DNA of 63,667 nucleotides. Source: Zygnema circumcarinatum. Its lineage: Eukaryota > Streptophyta > Zygnematophyceae > Zygnematales > Zygnemataceae. Made by a program: the position numbers and the translations under genes. Of the stretch, positions 50,401 to 62,995 are shown piece by piece; position 1 is the first letter of the stretch, and every line of letters begins with the position of its first letter. The notes beneath the pieces were generated by a model. The model saw only the letters and a program-made list of their open reading frames with translations. It was not told where the DNA came from and searched no databases. The DNA lies in assembly GCA_037447605.1 (NCBI GenBank), contig CM074817.1:2580859-2644525 (forward strand). The letters are read 5' to 3'.

Positions 50401-52884
50401 CTTTTGCATTTAGGGTTTCTAGGGGTCTATCCTTGGCCAGTTTAGGTTTGACCCTTCTCTGTCAGAATGGACTTTTGGAACATTCGCGCCAGACCGTACG
50501 GAGTGCCAGTGTTTTTAGAGTTTTTTGGGCCAATCGCGGCTAGTCTGTCAGGTTAAATCACTTGGCAGACACTTTAAGAAGTTGCTAAGGAAGGTGATGG
50601 TTGTATCCCGAAAAAGTATTCTTAAATAGCGTGCCCTTTTTCTAGCAGGAGTGCATTTCTGTTCATGTATTTAGAGAATGCTGACGCGCATTCTGATGTA
50701 CTTGGACTTTGGGCAGATGCAGAGAAGGGAGAATGATGCGCAGTCGTTTGAGAAACTTCGACAGGTACGTCTCTTTCTCTCTCTCTCCCTCTCTACGCTT
50801 TTTTTGGTGGAACTCTTGTTCAGAAACAAACGCAGTTGGCTGCATTGTTTTTTCCTTGTCTCTTTGAAGCTCCTTGCGATGCCTGAGACCTTACAAAAGC
50901 AACGCACAAATGTAAAATGCAGGTTCGGTGGAATCTGCAGGAAGCCAAGTTGCTCATAAATTCTCTTACACAGGTATGGGATGGTAGAGAGAGGGAGAGA
51001 GGGAGAGAGGGAGAAGGTCAAGGCACGCTGTTTATCACACAAAGCCAGCTACATGAAGAATGAAAGCTATATGAAGGTATATGCTGACTGGCTGTGAATA
51101 TTTTTCTTTTGAGGGCTTACCTCTCATCCACATTTATATGGGGGGCGTGACAGAGGGAGAGAAAAAAGAAGGAGCTTGTGGAGGTTGAGCGTGACATTCA
51201 GCAAGTACACATACAGAGAAAGGTAATCAACCGGTAACCAAATTGTCCGTGCCAATGGTATCTTTGCTGCTATTGTGTTGTTTATGTTGTTGTTTCATGC
51301 ATAGTGTTACTTTGGAGACTCAACCTGCCCCTTTAGAACGAACCTGGTTGCTAACTGAGTTAACTACTTCGGATAAAGCTTGAGAAAGAAAGGCTTCAAG
51401 AAGGCTCTCTTTTGTGTTCTTCCCGGCGTACTGTGAACCCACTTTCAAAATATCAAGTCGTTTTGTTGTTGCTTATGAGCGCATAAAGAGAGTAGCTATG
51501 CTATTCAGTCGTACAATCCCAATAACTCGACACGCCCAGCTCCGGTTACCCTTAATCCGTATAACTAAGTTACCTTCAATCCTTATAACTTATTTGCCTT
51601 TAATCTTTGTAATTCTACGTCTCTACCAGTCTATTCACCTCACAAAAGTTTGCAATAAAATATCCATCACCCCCCTCTCTCTTTCACTGCAGCATGATAT
51701 GCGTGGCGGAGATGATGATGCTCTGCTCGCATCCTCCATGCATGCCATGCATCCCCCCCCCCCAAAGAAGCCGAACATGCAACGCCGATTTGAAGCGGCG
51801 GAAACTGCCACTCTTCATCCTAGTGGTTTGAGCAGCGACCAAATAAATGGCCACTTTTCGGAGGCAGAGAGACGGAGGTCCCGGCTTGCACAGCCTGTTG
51901 TGACACCTGTCACAGATGCTGACGTGTCCCAAGAAGGGGATCAAGGGGAGTTGGCGAGATATCGGAAGAAGAAGAGGAAACGGAACATACCAAACCTGCG
52001 CGGAGGCAGGCCTGTGAAGAAGGTGAGCTTTTCTTTCGTTTTTTTTTTTGGAGTCGGGGGAGGGGAGGGGAGGGGAGGTAAAGGGGAGTGAAAGAGAGGA
52101 ATATGGGAGTGGGGGAGGGGTGGGGGGGGAAGTTGAGGGGAGGGGTGGGGGAGGGGAGGTGAAGGGGAGAGAAAGAGAGGAATAAGGGGGGGGTAGAGGG
52201 GGGGGAAGGGGAAGCTGGAGTCTGGAGGGGTATTTAAGAAGCGAAAATGAAGACAGGCAGCAGGAACGGAGGAGCTTTCTACAAGGGAAGAGGCGGTGGA
52301 CCAACTTCCAATCTTGCAATTCCTGTTGTACCCAAGTCAATGTTTCTTTTCTTACTAGAAACCCTTAAGACCCTTAAGACCCTTAAAGACCCTTATAATC
52401 CTAAAAAACCCTAAAACCCTCACGCTCTCCTTGTGTTCTTCCGCGAGTGCAGATGATGGTTATGAAGTCAGTCGATCCGGTGCTCATATTCGCCCAACCC
52501 TTAGACTTAGAAAAGCTTGCTGCCAGCGGCATAGAACCGCCCCCTCCCCTCTCCTATTCCCCCCAGAACGGATGCTGTGAGCCAAAGTTGGCCTGCCGAG
52601 CCAGAATTGGGCGAGGAGGTCGAATCCTATTTGACAGGTGGAACGCTCTAGAAGGTCGGCCCCTTAGAGAAAGCATTCCCACTTTACTGCCCCCCTCTCA
52701 GCCCCCCCTCCCTCAATCAGAGGATAGGTCCCATCCGCCACCTCCAAGGTTGGAAGGAACAGGAGAGAGAGAGGTGAATGGGCCCATCCCCTCGTCATCA
52801 AATCTTAACAGTAGTGATAATGGGCAGTATACCAATCATATGAGAGAAAAAGAACCGGAGGTGTCCAATCTTCAAACTCATTAA
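47494..52884 (+). CDS. EPL1: enhancer-of-polycomb-like protein (NuA4/piccolo subunit)
   Basis: Scaffold subunit of the NuA4 histone H4/H2A acetyltransferase (EPC/EPL1 family), nuclear. Exons 47494-47637, 48053-48182, 48408-48510, 49008-49131, 49396-49461, 49866-49904, 50310-50390, 50717-50764, 50923-50973, 51154-51222, 51693-52022 and 52453-52884 join in phase to 538 residues. The start MSRLSFRPRPLDINKRL matches the family N-terminus. The EPcA core follows: EIPTPRFEPVDSY, VEYDLDDEDDEWLFSFN, KFEWMLYKLE, SAVYDYWKSK, ERWQKPILRRLQ, DTNPFNVFRPRE and RRENDAQSFEKLRQVRWNL. A basic stretch (YRKKKRKRN) and a Pro-rich tail end the protein. A small extra exon near 47730 cannot be excluded. Introns contain CT tracts before acceptors and one GA tract right after the donor at 52023. 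Confidence 0.93.
49757..49840. repeat. (CCCT)n repeat before an EPL-like exon
   Basis: About fifteen CCCT units followed by CTCTCTC, ending 25 bases before the acceptor at 49865. Confidence 0.95.
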
Positions 52885-55282
52885 ACCTCCTCGCTGAGGG
52901 GTGAAGGAAAAGGAGAAAAAAAAAAATGAAAAATTTTCAGCTGGTTCATTTGGGTGCGTGCTATGTCCGCTTGTTGGCCTTTCGGTGAGGTGATGGGAAA
53001 GCTTCGGATCGGAGGGCTGCTGTCCCATGTGCTTTGTTCCGTGTTTTGTTCCATCTCCAGTGATGTGGCTCCTCTAGTGTTGTGGTGGGTTCCCCTTCGT
53101 AAAGATGCCCCTCAAAAGTGCCTTATTCGGGGTTTCTGCGCGTTCTAATGGAGCAGATAGAAGCGTTTTACACATGTGAAGAACATTAAGGGTTAGACGA
53201 TCTGATGAGTCTGCGGAACGAATGGATGGACGTTGTATTTGATACTTAGTAAAAAAATGGAAAGTGAGCACCACCCTCAACAGACAACCTAGACAGTCCT
53301 GTGGAGGAAGCCAAAAATATTTTTACAAATTTACCTCATTGAGTCACCCGCCATGCCCAATTGAGCCTAAATTAGTGTTTTGTTAGCTCTGACAGAGCCC
53401 CACTGTCCAAGTGATTCCAAAAAGTTGCCAACCAGTTGACGAATAAAAACTAGGACTACAGAGGGACGGTTGCGGTTTTTCACTAGGAAGTCACGTGGCA
53501 CCCAAAGTCTACATGGCAAGAAATCATCCAATGGGAAACTGCCACGTGTCATCGACAACATTTTGACCAGAGGAAGCTGCCACGTCATCTCTAGGTTTGG
53601 ACAGCGACCGGTCGTCGACCGGGTGACGAACGGACGGATGAACGGAATCGGTTACTTCGTGCCACGTGGCATGAAGTCCTCGTCCGGAGCCGCACTTGGA
53701 CGCCCAACCGCGCCACGTTGGATGGAATAAAATGTCACATTATCCAATCGTTGGTCGCCATGTGGACGCCACGTGGTCGCTTCGCATTGGCTGTGAGCTT
53801 GGCACCCTCGAGCGGGGGTCACGGTGGACCGTTGTTGTGGAGCCAGCGTGGCACCGAGTCCGTCGATCACGTGGCAGTGCACGACTAGACAACTTTGTCG
53901 TGGCGGCCACGTGGTCGCCACGTCAGACAAACGCGCCCTGATAGAACCCGGAAACGCGTCGCACACGACGGCGAGACTGTCTATGGAACTCCGCCTTAAG
54001 TTGAGGACGGTTTCACAGTTTTTGGATCGAAACCCAGCTTTTCGAAAAATCAAACTGAGGACTGAAGGTCGCATCAACGCACTATTCGACGTGGGAAGCA
54101 TGTTAGTAATGTTGTTCAGCAGAAAGCATGAACCATGAACCATGTCTTTGTTCAACAAATTCATGGCCACTAAACAACAACAATGTAGTTGAATCGCAAA
54201 CAAATCAACATGTTTGATCGTGCAAGATAAAGTACATTGAATCTAGACATACAATACATTACAGGCAGAGCCAATACATGATGTTGTGAAGGTGCAACTT
54301 GATTATGAGTAGCAAGTTTTTGTTTCCCTACCTATTTTCTGTTTGATTTCTTCAGTTTAGGACCCCCTAGAAAGGGGGTTTCTGCCCCCCTGCAAGTTAC
54401 ATATTACAAAAAATAAACGTAGAATAATCTAAAATGTATAAATTGACTATAAATAATTCTATATATACCCCTCCCCAGTAAGTCCCCTTGTCCTGAAGAC
54501 CGGCAAAACCCCAAGATTCTAGTTTTTAGTTTTCAGTTTAGAAGCAAGACAAGCTAAGCAGGAGGTCCCTAAAACCCTTAAGTACCAATAAAGGTTAAAA
54601 AAACGGAGCCAGTTCCGCCCTCCTGTAGTAGAGCCTTCTCCTTCATCTCTCACCGTTCCCCAACTTAGAACTACCTCTGATCGAGCCTTAAAATCTCGAA
54701 AAAAAAACTAATGCATACATTAATTATATACTTTACTCTGCCTGTGTCCCTCCCTAACTATTTTCCAGCTGCTCCTCTCCCTTATCTAAGTCTCCGCCAC
54801 ATCAAACAGTGCCCCTATCCTCCCCTTTATAATGTAGCAATACTGCGGCACAAGCAAGTACATTGCCGCAAAAAAAAAGAAAAAAAAAGATTCTTAACAA
54901 CATATTCTTCCGCGGGGTAAACCTGCAGGAAAAAAAGAAAAAAACGTAATGAAAGTTCCCGCTGCATGGTCGTGCATGGCCGCCGATGAGTCCTCCGCGG
55001 CACGCCAAGGGTTTGAGCCCGTCCCTTGACAAAGCACCTCTCCTTCTTGCGCTTCACTATGGTACAACAACTACATCCAATTGAGACAAGCCATGGTCAT
55101 GGCAAAACAGTCCTCCACCCATTTAAAGGGAAGAAGAGAGGGAGGGAGTGGGAGAGCGGGAGGTGGGGGGGGAGAGAGAGGCAGGGAGAGGGGTACCCCG
55201 AAGGATTCCCTCCCGTGGTCCTTATGCCTTCGTCTAAATGGCCACATTTTCAGGTCTTTGTGGCTCTGACTTTTGTAGATCT
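52885..55282. other. intergenic between convergent EPL-like and kinase genes
   Basis: Holds the EPL-like 3' region, a cluster of ACGT-core elements (53490-53930), AT-rich DNA (54300-54900) and the kinase 3' flank with a GA block (55130-55200). An open frame at 53652-54203 (-) has no recognisable family, and I do not call it. Confidence 0.55.
53490..53930. promoter_or_regulatory. dense cluster of CCACGTGG / ACGT-core elements
   Basis: In 440 bases there are at least ten CACGT-containing sites, among them GCCACGTGTC, GTGCCACGTGGCATG, CGCCACGTGGTCGC, CACGTGGCAGTG and GGCCACGTGGTCGCCACGTC. No gene start lies within 1.5 kb downstream on either strand, so the cluster is either a repeat or a distal element. 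Confidence 0.55.
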
Positions 55283-57786
55283 TCAAACTGGTCTTGAGAA
55301 TTCGTCGAAAGTAAGCCCCGACTCCGCAGAAGGTGAACACGGCGAAGAAAAAACTTGACTGTTTCCGAGCTCCAAATTTCCGGATGTCATCGTCTGAGTG
55401 CTGAGTCGCAGCCGTGTAGAAGCTCTCGGAGAGCAGGCGAAGGCCCGGGGGACAGATGGCGGCCGAGGAACAAGGACACGTGGCATCACGTGATACGCCG
55501 AGTCCTTAGACTGGGTCTGAACAAGGCCAAGGGGAGGAGTTGGAGGGCGAGGAACCAACGAGGAAGCTTCCTGACTGTAGCCTTTCTCATACTTCGCCGT
55601 GAAATTCGCCCCATTTTGATTCTGCTGATCTTCAAGACTAAGTCTGGTCACCTCATCCGAAAAAGAACCAATTCTTGGGGAGGGGTCTCCCATCTCAACT
55701 GTAGAGGCTGAGTCGCTTTCAGCATTGATAGTACCGAAACTTGACATGAGCCAATCATGGGTCAGAACGTCCATCAGACTCGGTCGATCTTCGGGATTCT
55801 GAGAAAGCATTTTCTGAAGGAGATCTTTCGCAGAGTCGGAAATTGAAGACCAGGGTCCTGAAGTGGTGTTGACCGGTTTTGAGCAGATAGCGGCGAAGGT
55901 ATCGATGGAAGTTTTTCCCCAAAAAGGAACAAATCCTGAAAGCATTACATAGAGAACCACTCCGAGGCTCCAAACATCGGAAGCGGTTGAATGGGTTTGA
56001 TTTATTATGACTTCCGGAGCGACGTAGTAAACAGAACCGGCAAAGCCTGTTGCCACTCCTCCAGGTTTAACAATGGTTGAAAGGCCGAAGTCAGCTAGTT
56101 TTGGTTCAACTGCGCCGGAAGAGTCGACTTGAAGGAGGATGTTTTCTGGTTTGATGTCGCGATGCAGAACGCCTTTTGAGTGGCAGTAATCGACTGCGAG
56201 GACAATTTTTCTGCAATTTCAAGAAAAAAAAGACAATAAGAATGAATCAGGTTGATCTCAACATCATCCCAACAATGTCAAAGAAAGGCAGAGTGCAAAG
56301 ATTTCCCATTTCTTTCTTTTATCTTTTTCCTTCTCCATATCTTTGTCTCTCTTCCATTTCTTCTGTTATAGATCCCTTACCTAAATATAAGAGCAGAGAC
56401 AGCCTCCGGCACTCTTGTTATGGACTCAATGAGAGTGAAGAGGTCTCCTCCCACACAGCGCTCCATTATTAAGTGAACGTGCGAGTCGTCTTCGAACACA
56501 TCGATGGCCGCCACAATGTTCGGATGCGCTGCGAGCACTCCTGTCAGAGCGACCTCCGTCTGGAGACCCTCAGTCTGAATGCCAGTCTGCAGAAGAGAGA
56601 GGGAAGAGAGAGCGAGAGTGAGAGAGAGAGAGAGAAAACGAGGGAGGGGTGTGAGAGGAGAGATAAGAAGACTTTCTCACCTGGGAAGAAGGTTGGATTT
56701 TTGAGGAAGGGGGGAGGGGAGAGAGAGAAGACTAAAGAAAATTATGACGAGATTTAACAGACATCTAGAGCTTCAGTTCCACCTCCCTCAACCCGTCCCT
56801 TCCCCAAGTCTTAAGTCTCCCTTCGTCTTTCCCACTTCCTCCTCCCTATCTCGAACACGAATCCTCACCTTACCCCATTCTGCTCTCCTCTTCCCTTTAA
56901 CGACCCCCTATCCACCGCCTTCCTTCACATACCTCCCCTCCACTTCCTTTCTCACCCCCATCCTCCCCTCTCCCCCCCCCCCCTCCTTTCTTTCCTTCCC
57001 CCTGTTGACCTCCCCTTTCCCTTCTCCTCCCACACCAATACCTTCCCGTCCCCTCTCTCCCTCTCTCCCAACCCCCCGACCCTCCCTACCTCCCTCTCGC
57101 ACCTCCCTCCCTCCCTCCTTCTCTCCCTCACCTGCAGGGTCCCCTTGAGCACGCTCTTGCAGGCGTAGACGCGGCCCGAGGCCCGGCACCGGCACGACCG
57201 CACCTCCCCGAACTGTCCGCGGCCCAAGACTTCGCTGCTCAGCGAGTACGCGCTTCGTAGTCGGCCCGGCGGACGGCCGGCGGTGAAGCGGGCGGGAGGG
57301 GGAGCATCTGCAGGGCGAGAGACAGAGGGAGAGAGAGAGAGGGAGAGAAAGAGAGAGGCAGGGGTTAGTGGATGGGTTCGATCTTGGGGGGGGGGGGAGA
57401 GGGGGGGAGGGGGGGGGGTTGTGGACTGTACTAGGGTTTGGGGATTTTGAGGGCGTGAGAGGGAGAGGGGGAGAGAGAGAGAGGTAAAGAGATGGGAAGA
57501 GAGGGGAAGTGGAAGGGACCAGGGAAGAGAAAGTGCAGCTGGGTTTTCGACGGTAGAGATGAGCAAAGAATTATGTAAAGATACAACTTTTAACATATGG
57601 GAAAGTGATGGGCTACTTTAAAATTTGCATGGAGGCCTCACCAGAGACGGCAGCCTGAGCCGCTGATTGGTTGGTGCGGACGCGCTGTACGGCATGGAAG
57701 AACTGAGCACATGGAGCCGCGTCCTCTCGACGCCGCCTCTTCTGCCCGCCGCTCTTTGGCTGCCGTCGGTCGGCCTCTCCCATCAT
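55283..57786 (-). CDS. CAMK-group Ser/Thr protein kinase, PEPRK/CDPK-like without EF hands
   Basis: Four exons (57786-57642, 57307-57132, 56586-56381, 56210-55283) join in phase to 484 residues. After a basic leader (MMGEADRRQPKSGGQKRRRR) comes the kinase domain. It has the glycine loop LGRGQFGEV, the VAIK-type Lys in YACKSV, catalytic loop HRDIKPENILL, LADFGLS, activation-segment end GSVYYVAPEV, and SDVWSLGVVLYVMLSGFVPF. The C-lobe ends in PEDRPSLMDVLTHDWL. About 140 residues of Ser/Pro-rich tail follow, without EF hands or an obvious calmodulin site. In plants this resembles PEPC-kinase-related and CDPK-like kinases; substrate and regulation are not visible. A downstream ATG (57783) is an alternative start. 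Intron 2 is GA-rich right after the donor GTGAGGGAG. Confidence 0.9.
56840..57131. repeat. CT-rich tract in kinase intron 2
   Basis: CCCTCC/CTCCC sequence on the plus strand (GA-rich on the coding strand) reaching to the donor at 57131. Confidence 0.8.
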
Positions 57787-59619
57787 CGCTTACTGAGAGA
57801 GAGCGCGAAGGGTAGAGAGAGAGGCAGCGGACGAGGAAGAGCCGACGAGGGGAGAGAGTACAGGAGAGAGAGGGAGAGGGGGACAGAGAGAGAGGGGGGG
57901 AGGGAGGGAGGGAGGGAGGGAGGGAGGGAGGGAGGGAAGGAGGGAGGGAGGGAGCGAAGGGATTTCGGCAGGGAGGGAAGAAGTGTGGGAGGGGGCGAGG
58001 AAGGGATTTAGACAGAAAGAGAGAGGGAAGGCGCGGGCCCATGTACCAATCGCGAGAGCGTTTTGGCGCGCAGTGAACGAACGGTGACGGCGACCACAGT
58101 CCGCGTGACGCGTGACAACGCGCCGCGTGACACTTCGGGACGCGTGGCAGGCTGTGACGCGTCGGCCCTGGGCGGGCGGGCTGTCCGGCGAAAGGGCCAG
58201 GGCGGGCGGTCGTGGGCGGCGGCCAACTGTACGGAGATAGGCGGGACAGGGGGTTAGGGATGTACGAACATGTACGGTTTGAACTTGTAGGACGACGACA
58301 AAGGAGGGACTTTACGAAAAAGACAAAAATTGCGACCAAGACGACAAATCATGGTAGGGGGAGGTATAAACGCGGGGAGAGAGGCGTGAGTGGGGGCGGC
58401 GGCATCTGGGTCGAAAGGACATGTACGAACGAACCAGACGTTCGGACAGGTTTACACAAAATCACTGGTCGGTGCTGGACTGGCGAGTCATATTTTGACG
58501 TGTGGCTGGATGTCGTGGCCTATTCTGAGAACAAAAAAGACAAAACGACGGTAGCGGACAGAAGAGTCTACGGCCACCGCAAAATTATTGTAGTAGACCA
58601 GCGTGCACACAATGCGACAAAATGTGGCCGTTGGTGTCTAGCTGGCGGACAGTGGGGGGTACCTGCCGGGTCGTGGGCGGCTATGGACGGAAGCACCTTC
58701 ATTAATGTTCAGGTTTTTGTCGTTTTGGACAGGGTCTAGTGCTGTGGGTGAAGATTGTGGCGGACAGAGTCGCCGCGTGGAAAGCAGAGAATGGCTTGTC
58801 GTTCTCGATGAAAGAATCGACAGTGCTGACGTGGTTTTTTCATGACCGTCCGATGAGGGTCCATTTACAGTGTGAATGAGATCGACGGTCGAGGACTGTG
58901 CAGGAAAGCTGACGTGGTCGTTCGTGATTCGCCGGTTGGAGGTAACGGAATTTGCCACTCGTCGAATCTTTTCTAATGCGACAAGGCCGCCCTGAGGCGC
59001 CTCAAAACGGGGAAAACACGGTTAACACAAAAAATAGAATTATAAAAAAATAGTTAAAATTTTCCTCGAACGTGTGCATCTGGTCTCCTATTCGCTGTTG
59101 ACCCAAAAAACTGAAGTCAATTCCTTCACTCAGAAAGGAAGTTTTTCCAAAATTTTCGTTTGGAGTTGCCCGTAGAGCTTTTCGACCACTGGTCAAGCCA
59201 CGTTTTTGTCGTTTTAAAAAACTCTTGTCGATGCAAATTTGTCCATTCTTTCAATTTCTTGTCTTCTTCTATAGCCGACACCACTATCTGCCAAACCTTG
59301 CCGCCGCGGCTTGTATTTTCGTACACATCGCTATGATTTTGACCTACGTGGCGCTGCGAAGGTTCGAGCCACCCGCCACTCCAAAGAACCGGTCGGAGCA
59401 GAATTTTGTCGTTTAGAATATATACGAACACATAACGACAAGCTTTCATAGGTACGGATTTCAAGATCTTGGCTCTGTTCGCAAAAGGCCCTCCTGTCCG
59501 CTTTATCAGACGACAGAAACTGTACGGACGGCCTTACCCGACCGGCGCAACAAACTTCATGTACTAAAGCCAGACTTACAAAATCCAATTACAAAAATCA
59601 AAATTCGCCTTTAAAAAAG
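57787..59619. other. intergenic, kinase upstream region
   Basis: A GGGAGGGA run at 57895-57955, then GC-rich DNA with GACGCGT/CGCGTGAC words (58080-58160). Further on lie repeated GTCGTTTT and ATGCGACAA words (58610, 58975). Open frames here have no recognisable family. Confidence 0.5.
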
Positions 59620-60668
59620 GGGTAGTGTTATTTCCACCCCTTTTTTGGATCCAAACAACCCTTCCCGGCCGGGCAGATTTCAAAAAGGATTAAAAAAAGA
59701 AAATGCTTTTTCCACACCTTTTTGGAATCGATACCCACCTTCTTCCGTCGAACAGATTTTATTTTTGCAAAACAAGGAAAATGATACCCCTCACCCCATT
59801 TTGAATATCCCGCCTAGCAAATTTTTCTATTTGATAGAAAATAATATCGGCCTGCCCGAATCTGCTCGAAGCGAAAGATGCGTCCGCCACGAGATCGTTC
59901 GCGGGTGTCCGTCCTTTACGCATGCGCTCAATATAAGCCGTCGATTAACTCGCAGATCGCACCAAGGCAGATCACCGTTCGATCTGCAGCCGGGCTCGGT
60001 CCCAGCGAATGCAAGTGCCCACGTATCCCGCCAAAGCCGTCTCAAAAGTAGGTCCGTACAATAACCGTACGGTCGCATCTTCGGAGACGCAAAATTTAGT
60101 ACATTCAGCTAGACGTCACGAGCATAACACGTGGCAGATGCTTATTGGCTGGAAGCTGACAATTGGCGAGCCGCCGCAGGCTGGCTTTTCCAGCTCATTA
60201 TTTTGTGGAGATCTCGGGCCGAGGGACACGTGCACAAGCACGTGTGATCCGGATTTGGTGGGACACGTGTGCAAGTGCCATTCGCTGGAGCATAGCTCGG
60301 CTACAGATCGAGCGGTGATCTGCCACGATACGATCTGTAACAGAATCGATGGCTGAGATTTACCACACGTGTGAAGGACGGACACCCCACGAACGATCTC
60401 GTGGTGGACGGATCTTCCTCTCCTAGCGGATTCGGGCAGGCCGATCTTTTTTTTCCCAAAAATCAATTTCAGGGAGGCGGGATATTCAAAATGGGTGACG
60501 GGGTATGATTTTCCTTGTTTTGCAAAAATAAAGTCTGCCCGTCGGAAGAAGGTGGGAATCGATTCCAAAAAGGTGTGAAAAAAGCATTTTCCGTTTGTAA
60601 TCCTTTTTAAAGTCTGCCCCGCCGGGAAGGGTGTTTGGATCTAAAAAGGGGTGGAAATAACACTACCC
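59620..60668. mobile_element. DNA-transposon-like element with long terminal inverted repeats
   Basis: The left end GGGTAGTGTTATTTCCACCC is the exact inverse of the right end GGGTGGAAATAACACTACCC. The arms stay matched, with small indels, for about 290 bases (59620-59910 and 60375-60668). Both flanks carry TAAAAAAG (59612-59619 and 60669-60676), an 8-bp target duplication. The centre (about 460 bp) encodes no protein but holds several CACGTG elements. Long arms with an 8-9 bp duplication suggest a non-autonomous Mutator- or hAT-type element; the class cannot be settled here. Confidence 0.9.
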
Positions 60669-61079
60669 TAAAAAAGGTACTTCAAAGATGTCATGGTTTA
60701 TCGGTAATTGTCTACTAATTCTGAAAAACCAAATTTAACAGTATTAAAAAAAGTGTTTTTTTGATTTTTTCAAGTCTGACTGTACCTACCGTTACCGGCC
60801 GATTTGAACTGTAGTGTGACGTGTTAAGCTGTGATGGGCGGGAGGGTTCCATGGTTCGAAATTCTCAAACTCGTCGGAGCGTTCGAGTTGCAATCCGGAG
60901 TGGAAAAGTTTGCAACCAGGATACCGAAGTTTGTCAACCGTCGAATTTGAAAGTAGCTGACCTTATCGAAAAGACGGAGCCACTGAAGGAGAGCCACGTA
61001 GCGCCAGGTGGCACCTGGTCTGACACCAAGTCGAAGTACGAAGATCCAGGTGCACGTGTCGGCGTTTAATTGGTATTCT

Positions 61080-61265
61080 ATATTTTGGTGATGGGATCCG
61101 AAACCGTTGGACAACCATTGGATGCAAGGTTGGCCGAACCAATGGTTGGAACCACCGGCAATGATTGGCAACCATTGAATCCGATGGTTGGGACCATCGG
61201 CAATGGTTGGCTGGTTCGCGAAGCAATGGTTGGCAAATATGGCCAATGGTTGAGCAATGGTTAAT
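61080..61265. repeat. ATGGTTGG-based degenerate repeat cluster
   Basis: About ten copies of (C/A)AATGGTTGG or AACCATTG in both orientations within 185 bases, including CCGATGGTTGGGACCATCGG, which can itself fold back. Confidence 0.75.
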
Positions 61266-61919
61266 CCGGTGGTCCGTTGAGGGCTGGGTCGGGCGCGCCG
61301 CCTTTCCCGTTTCCATCAGGGGAGTGTTGATGACGTGGTATCGACGTGGCGCTGACGGGGCATCACGTTTTAATACAAGAGGAGACTTCTATAAATCGTA
61401 ATGGCCACAACCAATCCTTGGCCGCCATGTGGCAGCCGAGGGACCGTCCCGTCAGCCCGTTTCGTAAAGAACGAGCTCGTTACGGTCCACGTAGGATGTC
61501 GTTTTGCAGATGAAACGACGAGTTCCATCAAAACGCCGTTTTCCAATCATCGATCGCCACGTGCACGATTTGAAGCGTCCGCCGTGGCCCACCGCGGTTA
61601 CCGTACGCGCGTCGCCGCCGAGGAGGCGGAGGCTGCCACCATTCTGTGTGGAACGGTGCCTCGTTAACACGTGGCAGCCACAGCAGCGCCACGTTGGCGG
61701 AAACGGCCTCATGGAACCCATGGGTAGTCGTAAACGGTGACGGAACGTCGGCGAAACGGGCTGATGGAACCCCACCCTTATTGCCACGCGGGCGCCGACA
61801 ACCCACCATGACGTGACAGCCAATTGGCAGCGACCTCGTGGCGGTCACGTGACAAACGCTGATTAAAAATCTAAATGTTCTGTATGACGGAACTGCTGGC
61901 GTAGCGCGTTGTACAAGGA

Positions 61920-62250
61920 TGTCATCACACAGACATGGACAACACCAACATGTGAAACTACGAGGAGCCAACCACTCTCACAAAGGACCCAAAGATTGGA
62001 AGAAAGGAAAATGACAGATAACCGACTCTCTCTTTCTCGCATTCGTGAGCTTTTGTAGAAGCATTGATTTTTTCCAAAGTTCTAACTGGCCAGCAAGGGG
62101 TTGAGAGCAATCAATCAATCGATCGATCGATCGACCAACCAATCGACGGCTTTCGTGCTTAGGTCCTTTGCGACCAGTTCCTCGTGGTTCCCCATGCTGC
62201 TTTTGTCCGTCCTCGTGCATTTTATGGCCTCGCCATTGTGAGTTCAATGC
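61920..62250. repeat. inverted pair of a dispersed repeat
   Basis: CTACGAGGAGCCAACCA...CACAAAGGACCC (61955-61990) is the inverse of AGGTCCTTTGCGACCAG...CTCGTGGTT (62161-62190). Relatives lie at 6635-6672 and 34817-34893. The last also shares the following TGGCCTCGCCAT...GAGTTCAA, so these are copies of one repeat family. Confidence 0.65.
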
Positions 62251-62995
62251 CATTTTCCTTCATTCCATGGGCATATCTTCGAGCACATGGCGATGCAATA
62301 ATTTCAAAAAAATAATAATTTACAATAATTTCGCAAAAACGGAGGGCAAGTATTCGGAGGGAAAGCTTCGCTCAGGAATATGACTGCGTAAAAAAAAAAA
62401 AACAAAACCCATCTGTTCACTTTTTCCATGGGCGGAAGAACACTCCCATCCTCCCTCCCACTCTTCGCCCCACTCTCTCTCTCGCTTTCCCTCCCCCCCT
62501 CCCTTTCTTCCTCACTCCCTCCCTCCCCTTTCTCCTCTCCCTCCCTCCCCTTCAACCCAATAACACTACCCAAGATACACCGTCGATGATGATTTTAACT
62601 TTCCATAATTATTTGAAAAGAACGGGGAATTATTTCAACAAAGAGGGCTAGCTTCAGAATTTCCTTTTTATATGCCACCCTTCTCCCGGATATCCAAACA
62701 TGCACAGTATGGGTCACTCCCCTCCCCCTCCCCCTCCCTCCCTCCCTCCCTCCCTCCCTCTCCCTCCTGCTTACCCCTCGTGAGAGATATACACAATGCT
62801 CTAGCGACTTATGATTTTTTCGTTTCAGTTTCCTTTCAGATATATTTTTTTCGCGAATTGCGACCTTCACCTTGATTCTCGCCGTCCCACCCTCTCTCCC
62901 TCCCTCCCTCCCTCTCTCTCTCTCCCTCCCTCCCTCCCTCTCTCCCTCCCTCTCTCTCTCCCCCACTCTCTCTCCCTCACTCCAATGTACGCCTC

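Larger units (their letters stand above)
60669..62995. other. intergenic, repeat-rich
   Basis: Contains the ATGGTTGG repeat cluster (61080-61265), an ACGT-core cluster (61540-61855), an inverted pair of dispersed repeats (61920-62260), a TCGA run (62110-62135) and CT tracts (62440-62560, 62710-62770, 62885-62985). No gene is called. Confidence 0.55.

Noticed and set aside
53652-54203. 183-codon minus-strand frame
   Set aside because: Built over the ACGT-element cluster, no recognisable domain, no splice partners.
58212-58739. 175-codon plus-strand frame upstream of the kinase
   Set aside because: No family features; composition follows the local GTCGTTTT/ACGACAAA words.
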